Positions 16,155 to 23,859 of a DNA stretch of 36,758 bases are shown here, piece after piece (within the stretch, counting starts at the first letter, position 1; each line of letters begins with the position of its first letter). The translations under genes were made by a program, and so were the position numbers. Location: the IMG/VR virus record IMGVR_UViG_3300009537_000076, positions 1-36,758 of that record, one strand, 5' to 3'. This DNA is from a virus. The notes beneath the pieces are model-generated. The model made no database searches and was not told the DNA's origin. It saw only the letters and a program-made list of their open reading frames with translations.

Positions 16155-16404
16155 TTTGTTTATTGGAGTTTGGTTCAGGAATTTTTTTCGGTGTAATTAA
16201 GCGACCGCATTTTGGACACCTAAATTGTTTAGTTTGGGCTATGGGCTCCTTTTTAACTACTTTTCCAGTTACCGCATCAATCTTAGGAACTGCTGTATCT
16301 ATTTTACTTCGCTTACTTAAATACAAATCTTCAACATCTGTGCCATCTGTTATTCGATTATAGTTACAGAATTCGCAGTATAATCTGTAGAATTTAATGC
16401 TCAT
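16126..16404 (-). CDS. Zinc-ribbon protein, 92 aa
   Basis: Two CxxC pairs (LYCEFCNYN near residue 11 and FRCPKCGRLI near residue 63) are placed to bind one zinc. Between them lies a linker with IDAVTGKVVKK. The C-terminal tail is Asn/Ser-rich. It could bind nucleic acid or a protein partner; nothing more specific can be said. It overlaps the membrane protein gene upstream by 11 bases and the next gene downstream by 29. Confidence 0.55.
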   Translation of the reverse strand: MSIKFYRLYCEFCNYNRITDGTDVEDLYLSKRSKIDTAVPKIDAVTGKVVKKEPIAQTKQFRCPKCGRLITPKKIPEPNSNKQNEESFNSGS

Positions 16405-16699
16405 CTAGATTAATTATAGATCGAGCCTCCAAATAATTAAAAAGTATGGCACCAAAATTTGCAAGAGAGCTTCCAGCAAATCCAGCTATCAAGATTTGCA
16501 AATAACTTATATTATCAAAACAAGCCCATCCACAAAAAAGGCCAGCCCAAAATCCAAAACATTGATAGCAATTAACCATATAAGATATTTTCTCTGGAAA
16601 CCATTTTTGCATGGCATTCCTAAACGGCTCCATAATAGTGCTATCGACAATTATATGTGTAAGTCCAACTACGCCTAAAGCAAATAAAAATAAACTCAT
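16394..16699 (-). CDS. DUF1360-like small membrane protein, 101 aa
   Basis: The protein has the DUF1360 pattern seen in phages and Bacillus: an N-terminal hydrophobic segment with GLTHIIVDSTIMEPFR, a cytoplasmic loop, then NCYQCFGFWAGLFCGWACF and a third hydrophobic segment (YLQILIAGFAGSSLANFGAI). Three membrane helices are likely. The function of the family is unknown to me. The start has GAGG about 8 bases upstream. It is in a coupled minus-strand set with the zinc-ribbon gene. Confidence 0.7.
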   Translation of the reverse strand: MSLFLFALGVVGLTHIIVDSTIMEPFRNAMQKWFPEKISYMVNCYQCFGFWAGLFCGWACFDNISYLQILIAGFAGSSLANFGAILFNYLEARSIINLDEH

Positions 16700-16710
16700 G
16701 CATTACCTCA

Positions 16711-17067
16711 TTATCGCCAAAAAGTGATATAAATTTTATCAGAGTCTCGACTTAAAGTAAAGTTATTAAATCCATCAAAATCAGAAAGATTTTGACCTAA
16801 ATCTATTGTAATGTTTTTAACCAGATTATAATCTAATTTATTGATAGCTATGGTTTCCTTAAAATAAGCTTCTAGAATTTTTATTTCTTTTTCACTGAGA
16901 TAATTGATTAGGTCTAGCTTGGCCTGTTGTCTAAGATTGCGTAGGAAAGGCAGACGATAACTCATCAACCATTGATCAAAAATATACTTTAGGTCTGGAA
17001 GAAGGTTGTGAATTTCTTTATTCTTTAAAATTAAAGTTTCTACATTATTCATATTTAACAATATCAT
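16711..17067 (-). CDS. Hypothetical protein, 118 aa
   Basis: Not recognised. The first 80 residues are helical (IHNLLPDLKYIFDQWLMSYR, LSEKEIKILEAYFKETI), the last 35 are beta-rich (NFTLSRDSDKIYITFWR). Small proteins of this kind are often phage chaperones or structural parts, and it is divergent from the gp26-like gene, but there is no direct evidence. TTAAATA lies 7 bases before the ATG on the minus strand; an internal ATG five codons later is also possible. Confidence 0.55.
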   Translation of the reverse strand: MILLNMNNVETLILKNKEIHNLLPDLKYIFDQWLMSYRLPFLRNLRQQAKLDLINYLSEKEIKILEAYFKETIAINKLDYNLVKNITIDLGQNLSDFDGFNNFTLSRDSDKIYITFWR

Positions 17068-17100
17068 ACTATTATATTTAAGTAAAACTAAGGAGATAAA

Positions 17101-18150
17101 ATGCCAGATGATACTTTTAAATCAGCTAGACAACCAGACTCACCTATAAAGTTCATTGGAACTCCACCTCCAGGCATGAAACAAGCGTTAAAAGGTGTCA
17201 GGCAAGAAAAGGAACAAGAAGCTAAAATAGTAAAAGAAGGTAAAGAAGCTGGTGAAAATGTTGCAAAAATAATAAAGGAAGGAAAAGAGGCTATTGTTGA
17301 TGTTCCTCCTCAGATTCCAAGTCAAGCACGTCCGGTTGGAAGTAGCGATCTGGAAAAATTGCTAGAAGGACTTCAGCCAGTATCATATGTTTATGATGAA
17401 ATTAAATTACCATCATTAGGCATCTTCTATGATAACAAAAACGGACCCTCTGATGGAATATGTCATCTAAGACCTATGACCGGAGAGGAAGAGCAGATAT
17501 TGGCCACTCCGCGATATGTTCGTAAAGGTCATGCCATCGATTTAATCTTTCAACGCTGTATGAAAGAACACTTTCATACAGATTCTTTCCTTTCACAGGA
17601 CAGAACTTATATGTTGATATTCCTGAGGTTAATATCTTATGGACACGAGTATGCTGTAGAAGTCAAATGTCCTGATTGTGAGAAGAAGTTCAATACTGAC
17701 ATAGATTTAAATCAGTTATCTGTTAATTACTGTCCACCTGATTTTAGACCTCCACTTAGCGATACTTTGCCAAAATCAAATTACAAAATAAATTATAGGT
17801 TACCGAGGGGCAAGGAAGAGAATTTAATACAAGAATACAGAGATAAGAATTTAAAAATGTGGGGAGATTCTGGTACAGATGAATCTTTAATTTACAGAAC
17901 TGCAATGTTGATTGATGATATCGAAGGACTGAAAGATAAACAAGAGTTAATGATCCTTTTAAAGAAGCTTCCGATTCAAGATGTTGCTCATATTAGGAAT
18001 CTGACTACAGAACCTCCATTCGGTGTGGATACAAGAAGTGAAATAATTTGCCCACGTTGTTTACGTGATTTTGAAGTAGATTTGCCATTTGAAGCAAATT
18101 TTTTCTTCCCAAGGGCGAGACACCGCAAGAAAGAACCAGAATCAGTCTAG
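17101..18150 (+). CDS. Baseplate hub protein, T4 gp26-like (T4_baseplate family)
   Basis: After an 80-residue Lys/Glu-rich, probably flexible start, the protein follows the T4 baseplate-hub family: IKLPSLGIFYDNKNG, HLRPMTGEEEQILATPRY, AIDLIFQRCM, and MLIFLRLISYGHEYAVEVKC. It then has two zinc-type pairs, CPDCEKKF (about residue 196) and CPRCLRDF (about 322). In T4, gp26 takes part in hub assembly. Residues between the pairs look like an inserted helical domain. A strong AAGGAG site lies before the ATG. The small gene directly downstream matches the usual partner position of a short chaperone-like protein. Confidence 0.7.
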   Translation: MPDDTFKSARQPDSPIKFIGTPPPGMKQALKGVRQEKEQEAKIVKEGKEAGENVAKIIKEGKEAIVDVPPQIPSQARPVGSSDLEKLLEGLQPVSYVYDEIKLPSLGIFYDNKNGPSDGICHLRPMTGEEEQILATPRYVRKGHAIDLIFQRCMKEHFHTDSFLSQDRTYMLIFLRLISYGHEYAVEVKCPDCEKKFNTDIDLNQLSVNYCPPDFRPPLSDTLPKSNYKINYRLPRGKEENLIQEYRDKNLKMWGDSGTDESLIYRTAMLIDDIEGLKDKQELMILLKKLPIQDVAHIRNLTTEPPFGVDTRSEIICPRCLRDFEVDLPFEANFFFPRARHRKKEPESV

Positions 18151-18167
18151 AGTTTTGGAACTATCTT

Positions 18168-18323
18168 ATGGAAGAACAGTTTTTCTTTACATATCATTTG
18201 CGGCGTTCAAGAAAGGAGTTTCTATCGTACCCGATTAATGAAAGGAAGTGGATGATAGCTAGGTTCCTTGAACAAAGGGAAATGGAAGAACGAGCAATAG
18301 AGAAAGTTAAGAATAAAAAATGA
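18168..18323 (+). CDS. Small protein, 51 aa, likely tail/baseplate assembly factor
   Basis: The protein reads MEEQFFFTYHLRRSRKEFLS and then YPINERKWMIARFLEQREME. Short proteins with this layout (helix, then P[IM]xERxWxIxRFxEQ) follow gp26-like genes in other T4-like phages and are taken to be assembly chaperones; that role is inference. It starts 17 bases after the gp26-like stop and its TGA overlaps the ATG at 18320 (ATGA). Too short for most gene callers but well conserved in pattern. Confidence 0.65.
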   Translation: MEEQFFFTYHLRRSRKEFLSYPINERKWMIARFLEQREMEERAIEKVKNKK

Positions 18324-18358
18324 AAAACTATTGGCTGGATATAACAGCCCAAGATTAA
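18320..18358 (+). other. Twelve-codon mini-ORF, MKNYWL start
   Basis: The ATG overlaps the previous stop as ATGA and the peptide is MKNYWLDITAQD. The first residues match the starts of the next two genes (FLKNYWL at 18388, MKNFWL at 19280). It may be a leader peptide or a remnant of a duplicated gene. Confidence 0.3.
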
Positions 18359-18387
18359 ATAATAATAGCTAGAGAAAGTAGACGACA

Positions 18388-18516
18388 ATGTTCCTAAAGA
18401 ATTATTGGTTGAATAAAAAGAAATCCAAGGAAGAGGAACAGTCAAAAGATGAAAAGATTAAAATTATAGTAAACAATATAATGAAAAGAAAACTTTTGCA
18501 AAAGATTAAAAAATGA
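18388..18516 (+). CDS. Small basic protein, 42 aa, KNYWL start
   Basis: The product starts MFLKNYWLNKKKSKEEEQ and ends in RKLLQKIKK. It is highly charged and helical. It lies between the gp26-like set and the 246-aa structural gene, 13 bases before the latter's ATG. The KN[YF]WL start is shared with the mini-ORF upstream and with the tube-like protein at 19277, so the three may share a docking signal or a common origin. No ribosome binding site is obvious. Function unknown. Confidence 0.45.
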   Translation: MFLKNYWLNKKKSKEEEQSKDEKIKIIVNNIMKRKLLQKIKK

Positions 18517-18529
18517 TCAAGGAGGATAA

Positions 18530-19270
18530 ATGATTAAAGATAGATATCAAAATCCGACCATCGGAGATACGGTTAAGCTACAGTTATTTTCGTGGAATTC
18601 AAATACTTTCACAAATGTAGACACCATAAGTAAAATAGACATATTCTTTCTTGATCCTGGTGTAGCTACTCCTGCAAATCCACTTGGCAAAGTCTTAGTA
18701 CAAACTATTCCTGGAGCTTCTGTAGTAAACCCATCCGAAGGACATTATGAATTAGACTTATTTCTAGACCCAGGCCTTTACATTGATACAGGAAGGTATA
18801 TTGATTGTTGGACAATAGAATTTGAGTCCGGTGACCCAGATTCAGAAATAGATCAATTGTTCGAAGTCTTTCCTGACTTGTGGTATACCAGTCCTATACC
18901 AGTAGTTTATGACTTTGAATTCTATTTTCAACCTAATAAAATACGTTTTGGTTCTAAAAAGTTTATTGAAATTGAAGTCATACCTAATGTGCCACGAGCT
19001 ACCGACCTGGCAGCATATTATACTAACTTAATTATTTCTGCTAATTTGAAAGTGTTTATTGCCTTAAATTGTAGCGAATGCGTGCCTTGTGAAAATGATT
19101 TAAGAGTGGTTGTCGATGGAGAACTGACACAATTTAGAGAAAAAAATAGAGCTTTTTACTTTATTGATACAACGAAGTTTGATTGCGGGGTTTTCGACAT
19201 CTGGTTTGAATTGGATTTTGGAGGTAATGTTTATGTTTCGCCTGTCAATCAATTACAAATATTCAATTAA
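18530..19270 (+). CDS. Beta-rich phage structural protein, 246 aa
   Basis: No Pfam name comes to mind, but the pattern (IGDTVKLQLFSW, ISKIDIFFLDPG, GHYELDLFLDPGLY, then FPDLWYTSPIPVVYDFEFYF, IEVIPNVPRATDL, CGVFDIWFELDFGGN) is that of a conserved protein found beside tail genes in large phages. It reads as two or three immunoglobulin-like beta domains, which suits a tail or baseplate part. One CSECVPC pair may bind a metal. It has the best ribosome binding site in the area, AAGGAGG 4-5 bases before the ATG, and is followed after 6 bases by the tube-like gene, so the two form an operon. Confidence 0.65.
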   Translation: MIKDRYQNPTIGDTVKLQLFSWNSNTFTNVDTISKIDIFFLDPGVATPANPLGKVLVQTIPGASVVNPSEGHYELDLFLDPGLYIDTGRYIDCWTIEFESGDPDSEIDQLFEVFPDLWYTSPIPVVYDFEFYFQPNKIRFGSKKFIEIEVIPNVPRATDLAAYYTNLIISANLKVFIALNCSECVPCENDLRVVVDGELTQFREKNRAFYFIDTTKFDCGVFDIWFELDFGGNVYVSPVNQLQIFN

Positions 19271-19276
19271 AGGGGG

Positions 19277-19750
19277 GTGATGAAAAATTTTTGGCTATCC
19301 GGATCGGAAAAATTTGAAGAAAAACCGGTTAACATGGAGATAGGAAAACTCGGTTCGGCTGAACTTATTCTTCCAAGAAAGTTCCGTTTTCAATTAATAT
19401 CAAAAGATTGCGAAGATGTTCAAATATTTACAAGAAAAATTGAGTTGGATTTCTTCGATAAAATAATGAAAGCTAGTTTCTACGATGACCAGTATGGCGA
19501 AATTTACAGATGGATTAAGAACGTAGGACTACCATCGGAAGTTCAATTAAAACACTACGATGGTATTGGCTATACACTTTCAACTTTTACAATAAAGGGA
19601 CTAGATGTACAAAAGCACACATGTTCATATGACTACCAAGATAGCAATGTACTAACGCACGAAGTAGAATTTTCCTACCAAGAAATCAAAAGGAAAGATA
19701 AGCCTAGAAAACGACGAACAAAAAAGACACAAGTCGTTACTGACAAATAA
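19277..19750 (+). CDS. Tail tube-like protein (gp19/gp54-like paralogue 3)
   Basis: After the start KNFWLSGSEKFEEKP the protein has the tube-fold pattern: LILPRKFRFQLISKDC, the long-helix region YGEIYRWIKNV, LKHYDGIGYTLSTFTIKGLD and the closing strand LTHEVEFSYQEIKRK. In the two gp19-like proteins of this window the same order holds (FKRKFRW, YDGCG, ELTLRY). At 157 aa it is the smallest and has a basic tail (RKRRTKKTQ). It may be the tube initiator at the baseplate, like T4 gp54 or gp48, as it lies near the gp26-like gene. AGGGGGG precedes the start. Confidence 0.6.
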   Translation: MMKNFWLSGSEKFEEKPVNMEIGKLGSAELILPRKFRFQLISKDCEDVQIFTRKIELDFFDKIMKASFYDDQYGEIYRWIKNVGLPSEVQLKHYDGIGYTLSTFTIKGLDVQKHTCSYDYQDSNVLTHEVEFSYQEIKRKDKPRKRRTKKTQVVTDK

Positions 19751-19771
19751 CTTAAGAAAATTTACTTTACA

Positions 19772-19818
19772 ATCCTGCCGTTTCGACGTATACTTACTGC
19801 GAACGGCGGGATTTTTTT
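19772..19818 (+). terminator. Strong terminator closing the structural operon
   Basis: ATCCTGCCGTTTCG (19772-19785) pairs with CGAACGGCGGGAT (19800-19812) with one bulge and one G-T pair, followed by seven T in 19812-19818. It marks the border between the AT-rich structural genes and the GC-richer operon to the right. Confidence 0.85.
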
Positions 19819-19844
19819 GACCCTTTCACGCAAGGTGGCATTCT

Positions 19845-21071
19845 ATGTCCAAGCGAAGTAAGCGTCAACAACGTTTGATAACGACTTATAATAAAGATAA
19901 CCAGCAGGCAATATTGGCAAGTATTCACGAGAATACTCCTGAAAAGCCAAGTATCGGTCAACTGGTAATGCAGCGAATGCAAAAGATGGGTTTGACCGAA
20001 GATGCAGCAAAACCACCCATCAGAATAGCAGATATGCCCTTGGGGGATGTTAAGACAGTAGTGCTCCCTCCTGAGGAAGAGCAGGAAGAGTGGCCAATTC
20101 ATTGGGCAAAGTGTCCTGCTACCTGCAATCCAATGGAATGGCGGCGTGCTTCAGAGCACAGGGATTATTACCTAGATCAGCAGAGAAAGGACGAAAATCG
20201 CAGGCCCTGGTTCCAGTATCCCAAATACAATTACCAATACTCAGAATTCGTCTATTGCACTCCTGAAATGATGGAAGTGCTGCTTCGGTATATGCCCATC
20301 AATCGTGGCTGCAAGGATCATTGGGTTGATGCAATTGCTCGTGATGTCTTGAATGAACGTTGGCTGCAAAGTCACGAAAGCCTTGCGATAAATACAATCG
20401 GCAATTTCCACGATGGGCAACATCGTGCAAAAGGAATCATCAAGGCAAACAAGTCGTGGCCGCTCTATGTAACTTGGAATGTTCCTCCAGAGGCTGTTTT
20501 TGTCACTGATTCTGGTGAAAGGCGAAAGGTTAACGAGAAATTGTCGTTCCTTTTCCCCGATTCCAAGATTACCAATAAGACAGCAGCACTCTGCCGCTCC
20601 ATGATGTGGGGTCTCTCCAATCGTGGCATCAAGTACAGTGAATCAGAAATCGCAGATTTTGCTATCAAGCACCAAAAGGTGGTTCAGTGGGTTACCCACC
20701 ATATCAGAGGGTTTCGTGCTGATGTTCAAGCGGTCGTCGCAAAATCCCTTCTTTGGTGGGGAGAAGAAGCCCTTCTGCCCTTTGTTGAACGGCTCAAGTC
20801 GGTTCAATTTGTTGGTGATGGCGATCCTGCCAAGGCACTCTATCTCTGGCTCCAGAAATCCAAAAATGAAGGAACCAAGAGCAAGAGTTATACTGGCCCC
20901 CTGATTTACTACAAAAAGACTCTTGCCGCTGTCCATGCCTACATTTACGATAAAGGTGCGAATCGCTTGCACGCCAAGGAGGACGATGTTTTTGAATGGA
21001 CGCCAGGTTGGGATGTTCCAGCAAATGCTCCCGCCAGAGGGAAAGTTTTTCAGGATGATGAGGAGGAGTAA
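19845..21071 (+). CDS. ParB/Srx-like phage protein, 408 aa
   Basis: Residues 140-235 have the pattern of ParB/sulfiredoxin-like phage and plasmid proteins: YMPINRGCKDHWVDAIARDV, ERWLQSHESLAINTIG, the core HDGQHRAKGI (about 189-198), VTWNVPPEAVFVTDSGERRK. In the ParB fold such a motif binds nucleotide; in this branch the function is not known. The last 140 residues (from about 268) are a separate helical domain, found again alone in the gene at 24317. The gene is GC-richer than its left neighbours. GGTGG precedes the ATG. It heads a coupled operon of seven genes after a strong terminator. Confidence 0.65.
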   Translation: MSKRSKRQQRLITTYNKDNQQAILASIHENTPEKPSIGQLVMQRMQKMGLTEDAAKPPIRIADMPLGDVKTVVLPPEEEQEEWPIHWAKCPATCNPMEWRRASEHRDYYLDQQRKDENRRPWFQYPKYNYQYSEFVYCTPEMMEVLLRYMPINRGCKDHWVDAIARDVLNERWLQSHESLAINTIGNFHDGQHRAKGIIKANKSWPLYVTWNVPPEAVFVTDSGERRKVNEKLSFLFPDSKITNKTAALCRSMMWGLSNRGIKYSESEIADFAIKHQKVVQWVTHHIRGFRADVQAVVAKSLLWWGEEALLPFVERLKSVQFVGDGDPAKALYLWLQKSKNEGTKSKSYTGPLIYYKKTLAAVHAYIYDKGANRLHAKEDDVFEWTPGWDVPANAPARGKVFQDDEEE

Positions 21072-21075
21072 AAAA

Positions 21076-21297
21076 ATGGCAAAGAAACAAAGTGAAGCTG
21101 CTAAAAAGGCGTGGAAGAAACGTGGTGAAAATATAATCAAACGAAAAATAAAGACCACTTTTCCTCTTCGTAATGAAAAGCACGACATAGAGATCATAAT
21201 CAACCTTGAAAAACAACAAATCCGCTTCAAGCGTCAGGGTAAGAAAGGCATTGGAGGGGATTTGTGGTTTGTCTATGAACTCCTGGGTGGTGAGTGA
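21076..21297 (+). CDS. Small basic protein, 73 aa
   Basis: The product begins MAKKQSEAAKKAWKKRGEN, a very basic helical stretch, followed by a short beta region (HDIEIIINLEKQQIRFKRQG) and GGDLWFVYELLGGE. The ATG at 21076 has AGGAGGAG 7 bases upstream, inside the end of the previous gene, which fixes the start. The stop overlaps the next ATG (TGATG). It may bind nucleic acid. The SEAAKKAWKKR pattern occurs at the start of many small phage proteins of unknown role. Confidence 0.65.
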   Translation: MAKKQSEAAKKAWKKRGENIIKRKIKTTFPLRNEKHDIEIIINLEKQQIRFKRQGKKGIGGDLWFVYELLGGE

Positions 21298-22439
21298 TGG
21301 AAAAATCAGCACTGCAACGAATGGAAAACCTTCTAACTAAACAGGAAGACCTTCATCCTGATCTAAAGGAATATCTTTGTCAGTCTCATGATTGGGAATG
21401 CCTAAAGCACCCTCTTGTCTTTGCAGTTCCCTATACTCCAGGCATGAATGCATTTTACAACGAGCAGTACAGATACAAAAAAAATGCAATCGAGAAGGCA
21501 GAGGAAGATAAAAAATGGGGAAGCTATATCTTTCTTCATGAAAGGCCACACCGCATTGAATCATTTGCATACAAAGCAATCTTAATGCCCGATGATGTTT
21601 ACTGGGAATTACTAGGCTCAATTTGGTCAGATAGTGAAAATATTTGGCAAATGACAGTGTTCCTCCCTAGTTTGCTCAATAGTAAAAGACCTGGCAAAGA
21701 AAACATGATGGATCAAAGTGAAAGAGAAACGTTAGAGCAGATGCCAGATGAATTTATTGTTTATCGCGGGCATCAAGAGTATAACAAAATTGGATATAGT
21801 TGGACATTAAGTTTTTGGAGGGCAAAGTGGTTTGCTCAAAGATTTAGTCAAAAAGAATCTGAATCTGTTGTTTCTGCCTGGGTAAAAAAGGAACACATCC
21901 ACGCCTTACTGTTAGGAAGAAATGAGTTCGAAATTGTAATCGGTCCAGATAAATTAGAAAATGTCAAAACAGTAAGAAAACCAGTTCGACCCAAGTTCTT
22001 TCAGCTATTACTCGATGAAGCATTAAATTCCTTTGTTTTAGGCAAAAGGTCTTTTCACGGTAAATGGCATTGGGAAAAGGTTGAAAGAAATGCTTTAGCC
22101 CTTTGTCAACGAGTAATTCATGCAGACTCGAAGGTTTGCAGGCTCTTTGCTATTCTCCACGATTGTAAACGAGAAAACGAGGATAATGATCCAAGGCATG
22201 GGCATCGAGCCGCAGATTACATTCTCCAGCATAAAGAAATAAAAGAAGCTTTATCCAAAGAACAGATGGATAAGCTGACATTTGCCTGTCGCTATCACAA
22301 TGATGGACAGGTATCAGATGATCCGACAATCGGTGTTTGCTGGGATGCAGATCGACTTGATCTGCCAAGAGTTGGCATCACTCCTGATCCCAAATATCTG
22401 TCCACGGAATGGGCGAAAAAATTAATCTGGAAAATCTGA
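21297..22439 (+). CDS. Predicted ADP-ribosyltransferase-HD phosphohydrolase fusion
   Basis: Two domains can be read in this 380-aa protein. Residues 150-225 match an ART-like domain of R-S-E type: IVYRGHQ (R157), GYSWTLSFWRAKWFAQRF, and the ExE of RNEFEIVIGP (E210, E212), preceded by a strand-helix VVSAWVKKEHIHALLL. Residues 250-370 match a bacterial HD family: FHGKWHWEKVERNALALC (H254), RLFAILHDCKREN (H288-D289), DPRHGHRAADYI, ACRYHNDG, and CWDADRLDLPRVGITPDP. The first would move ADP-ribose from NAD to a target; the second would hydrolyse a phosphate bond. Whether the HD part reverses or limits the ART part is open. Start chosen at ATG 21297 (TGATG overlap). Confidence 0.65.
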   Translation: MEKSALQRMENLLTKQEDLHPDLKEYLCQSHDWECLKHPLVFAVPYTPGMNAFYNEQYRYKKNAIEKAEEDKKWGSYIFLHERPHRIESFAYKAILMPDDVYWELLGSIWSDSENIWQMTVFLPSLLNSKRPGKENMMDQSERETLEQMPDEFIVYRGHQEYNKIGYSWTLSFWRAKWFAQRFSQKESESVVSAWVKKEHIHALLLGRNEFEIVIGPDKLENVKTVRKPVRPKFFQLLLDEALNSFVLGKRSFHGKWHWEKVERNALALCQRVIHADSKVCRLFAILHDCKRENEDNDPRHGHRAADYILQHKEIKEALSKEQMDKLTFACRYHNDGQVSDDPTIGVCWDADRLDLPRVGITPDPKYLSTEWAKKLIWKI

Positions 22440-23539
22440 TGGCGATAGACATGACCACCTTTCTGCCAGAGAATGTTATAAAACCTCTTGCATGGCTTGG
22501 TAAATTCAATTGGTTGCTTTTCGAGCCGCTTGATGATAGGTTTCTTATCTCTCCAGACAAGGATGTTTGGAAAAATGCTACCCTCATAGAGAAGCGAAAA
22601 CAAAGACAGCCAGATGAATTCTGGTCAAGGGTTAAAAGTATACTTTATACTCCACCTTTTGGCGACAAAGAGCAATTGTTTGAATATGCTCTTAGTCGTG
22701 CTTTGGCGTTTGGTCCAAAAATATTCCGACCTACTTCTATGCAATGTCAAGCATTTGAAAATACTGCGGTGAACATTCCGTTCGAACAGTATGCACAACC
22801 ATATGAGACTCTGTTAATTGAGTTTCCAGAAGAATATCGAAGACTCAAATTACAAGAATTCTCACGCTGTCCACGATTCCTGATTGCTTGGTATAACCGT
22901 AAGCTAAAAATTATTATGGTATCTTGTCAATTCGATTCACAGGATGACAAGATAGTTGGAGTCCTTACGGGTAATTCTCAAGAAAATGGTTTGGAAACCT
23001 TACTGACGAATTCAACTTGCCGTGAACCAGATGGCACTCTTGCAACAAAAGTAGAAGACTTTCAGATTTCATTGCTGTTTGAAAGAATAGCAATCAATCT
23101 GAATATGCTCATGATGTATGGCGGCAGCAAGATCATTGCTTCTCCAGCGAATCGTCATGCATGGGCACACTATCGGGAACTCAAAAGTCGATATAAGAAA
23201 AACCGAGATAAGAGAGGGTTGGAACGTATCAGACAACAAGAGCGAGATGCAGCACTTACTCTTATTGACGAAATAAAACTTGAACAGGAGATCGGTTTCA
23301 AGGTTCAGTTCAATGAACCATTGCCACCAAATGCGACAGACAAAGATGGCGTTTCCCCAAAACCACACTGGAGGCGTGGACACTGGGCAAATCAACCTTA
23401 TGGTCCTGGGTCTGTGCTTAGAAAACCAGTGTTAAGGCCACCAGTTTATGTCGTGGGTAAAGCCTACAAGAGTATCGATATAAACCTTGAAAGGACCTCT
23501 GTTGTTTACACGCAGGAAGGGGAATATTATCAGCCATGA
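22439..23539 (+). CDS. Unknown protein with AcrVA2-like PHxRRGHW C-terminus, 366 aa
   Basis: The C-terminal part has KPHWRRGHWANQPYGPG and, after a short gap, RPPVYVVGK. As I remember it, anti-CRISPR AcrVA2 (which lowers Cas12a production) ends in a similar PHIRRGHW stretch followed by a WQPAVFV strand; related proteins of unknown role are common on plasmids and phages. The middle also has a long charged helix (HYRELKSRYKKNRDKRG). The N-terminal 140 residues show no clear match. I take ATG 22439, which overlaps the previous stop as TGATG like the junction before it; an ATG at 22409 is also in frame. The relation to AcrVA2 is a motif match, not proof of an anti-CRISPR. Confidence 0.6.
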   Translation: MAIDMTTFLPENVIKPLAWLGKFNWLLFEPLDDRFLISPDKDVWKNATLIEKRKQRQPDEFWSRVKSILYTPPFGDKEQLFEYALSRALAFGPKIFRPTSMQCQAFENTAVNIPFEQYAQPYETLLIEFPEEYRRLKLQEFSRCPRFLIAWYNRKLKIIMVSCQFDSQDDKIVGVLTGNSQENGLETLLTNSTCREPDGTLATKVEDFQISLLFERIAINLNMLMMYGGSKIIASPANRHAWAHYRELKSRYKKNRDKRGLERIRQQERDAALTLIDEIKLEQEIGFKVQFNEPLPPNATDKDGVSPKPHWRRGHWANQPYGPGSVLRKPVLRPPVYVVGKAYKSIDINLERTSVVYTQEGEYYQP

Positions 23540-23859
23540 TCTACGATATTCAAGCGTCTCAAGAAGTTTTGAAAATAGCAAATTGGGAAGAACTAAAAGA
23601 TATTTGTAAAGGTTATGAACCAACCATCTCCCAAAAGTCTTTTACTAATCTCGAAAAGGCTAAACAAAAAGATGGTCGGGTTCAGGCTATGATAATCGAA
23701 TGGAAAGGCGACCTCTTTACGGCACTGCTTCTAAAGGATAGTAATGGTCCCTATTTTAGCTTCATTTTAGCATCAGAAATGGGCAAAGAAGAAGAGATTA
23801 GAGAAGGTATGAAGCACGCTAGTATGCAAGGTATTAGAACAGGACAATTTAGAATTTAA
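23536..23859 (+). CDS. Hypothetical protein, 107 aa
   Basis: Not recognised. Mixed alpha/beta with a central strand pair (VQAMIIEWKGDLFTALLLKD) and a C-terminal helix (KEEEIREGMKHASMQGI). Its ATG overlaps the stop of the AcrVA2-like gene as ATGA and its stop overlaps the next ATG as TAATG, so it is firmly part of the operon and is probably made in fixed ratio with its neighbours. No motif gives a function. Confidence 0.65.
   Translation: MIYDIQASQEVLKIANWEELKDICKGYEPTISQKSFTNLEKAKQKDGRVQAMIIEWKGDLFTALLLKDSNGPYFSFILASEMGKEEEIREGMKHASMQGIRTGQFRI

Noticed and set aside
19845-21071. Plasmid-type ParB partition protein
   Set aside because: Only the DGQHR core fits; no ParA gene, no parS-like repeats and no ParB DNA-binding domain are visible, so a partition role is not claimed.
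20643-21312. Long minus-strand open frames opposite the DGQHR and small basic genes
   Set aside because: They are shadows of well-supported plus-strand genes with overlapping starts and stops; no own start signals.
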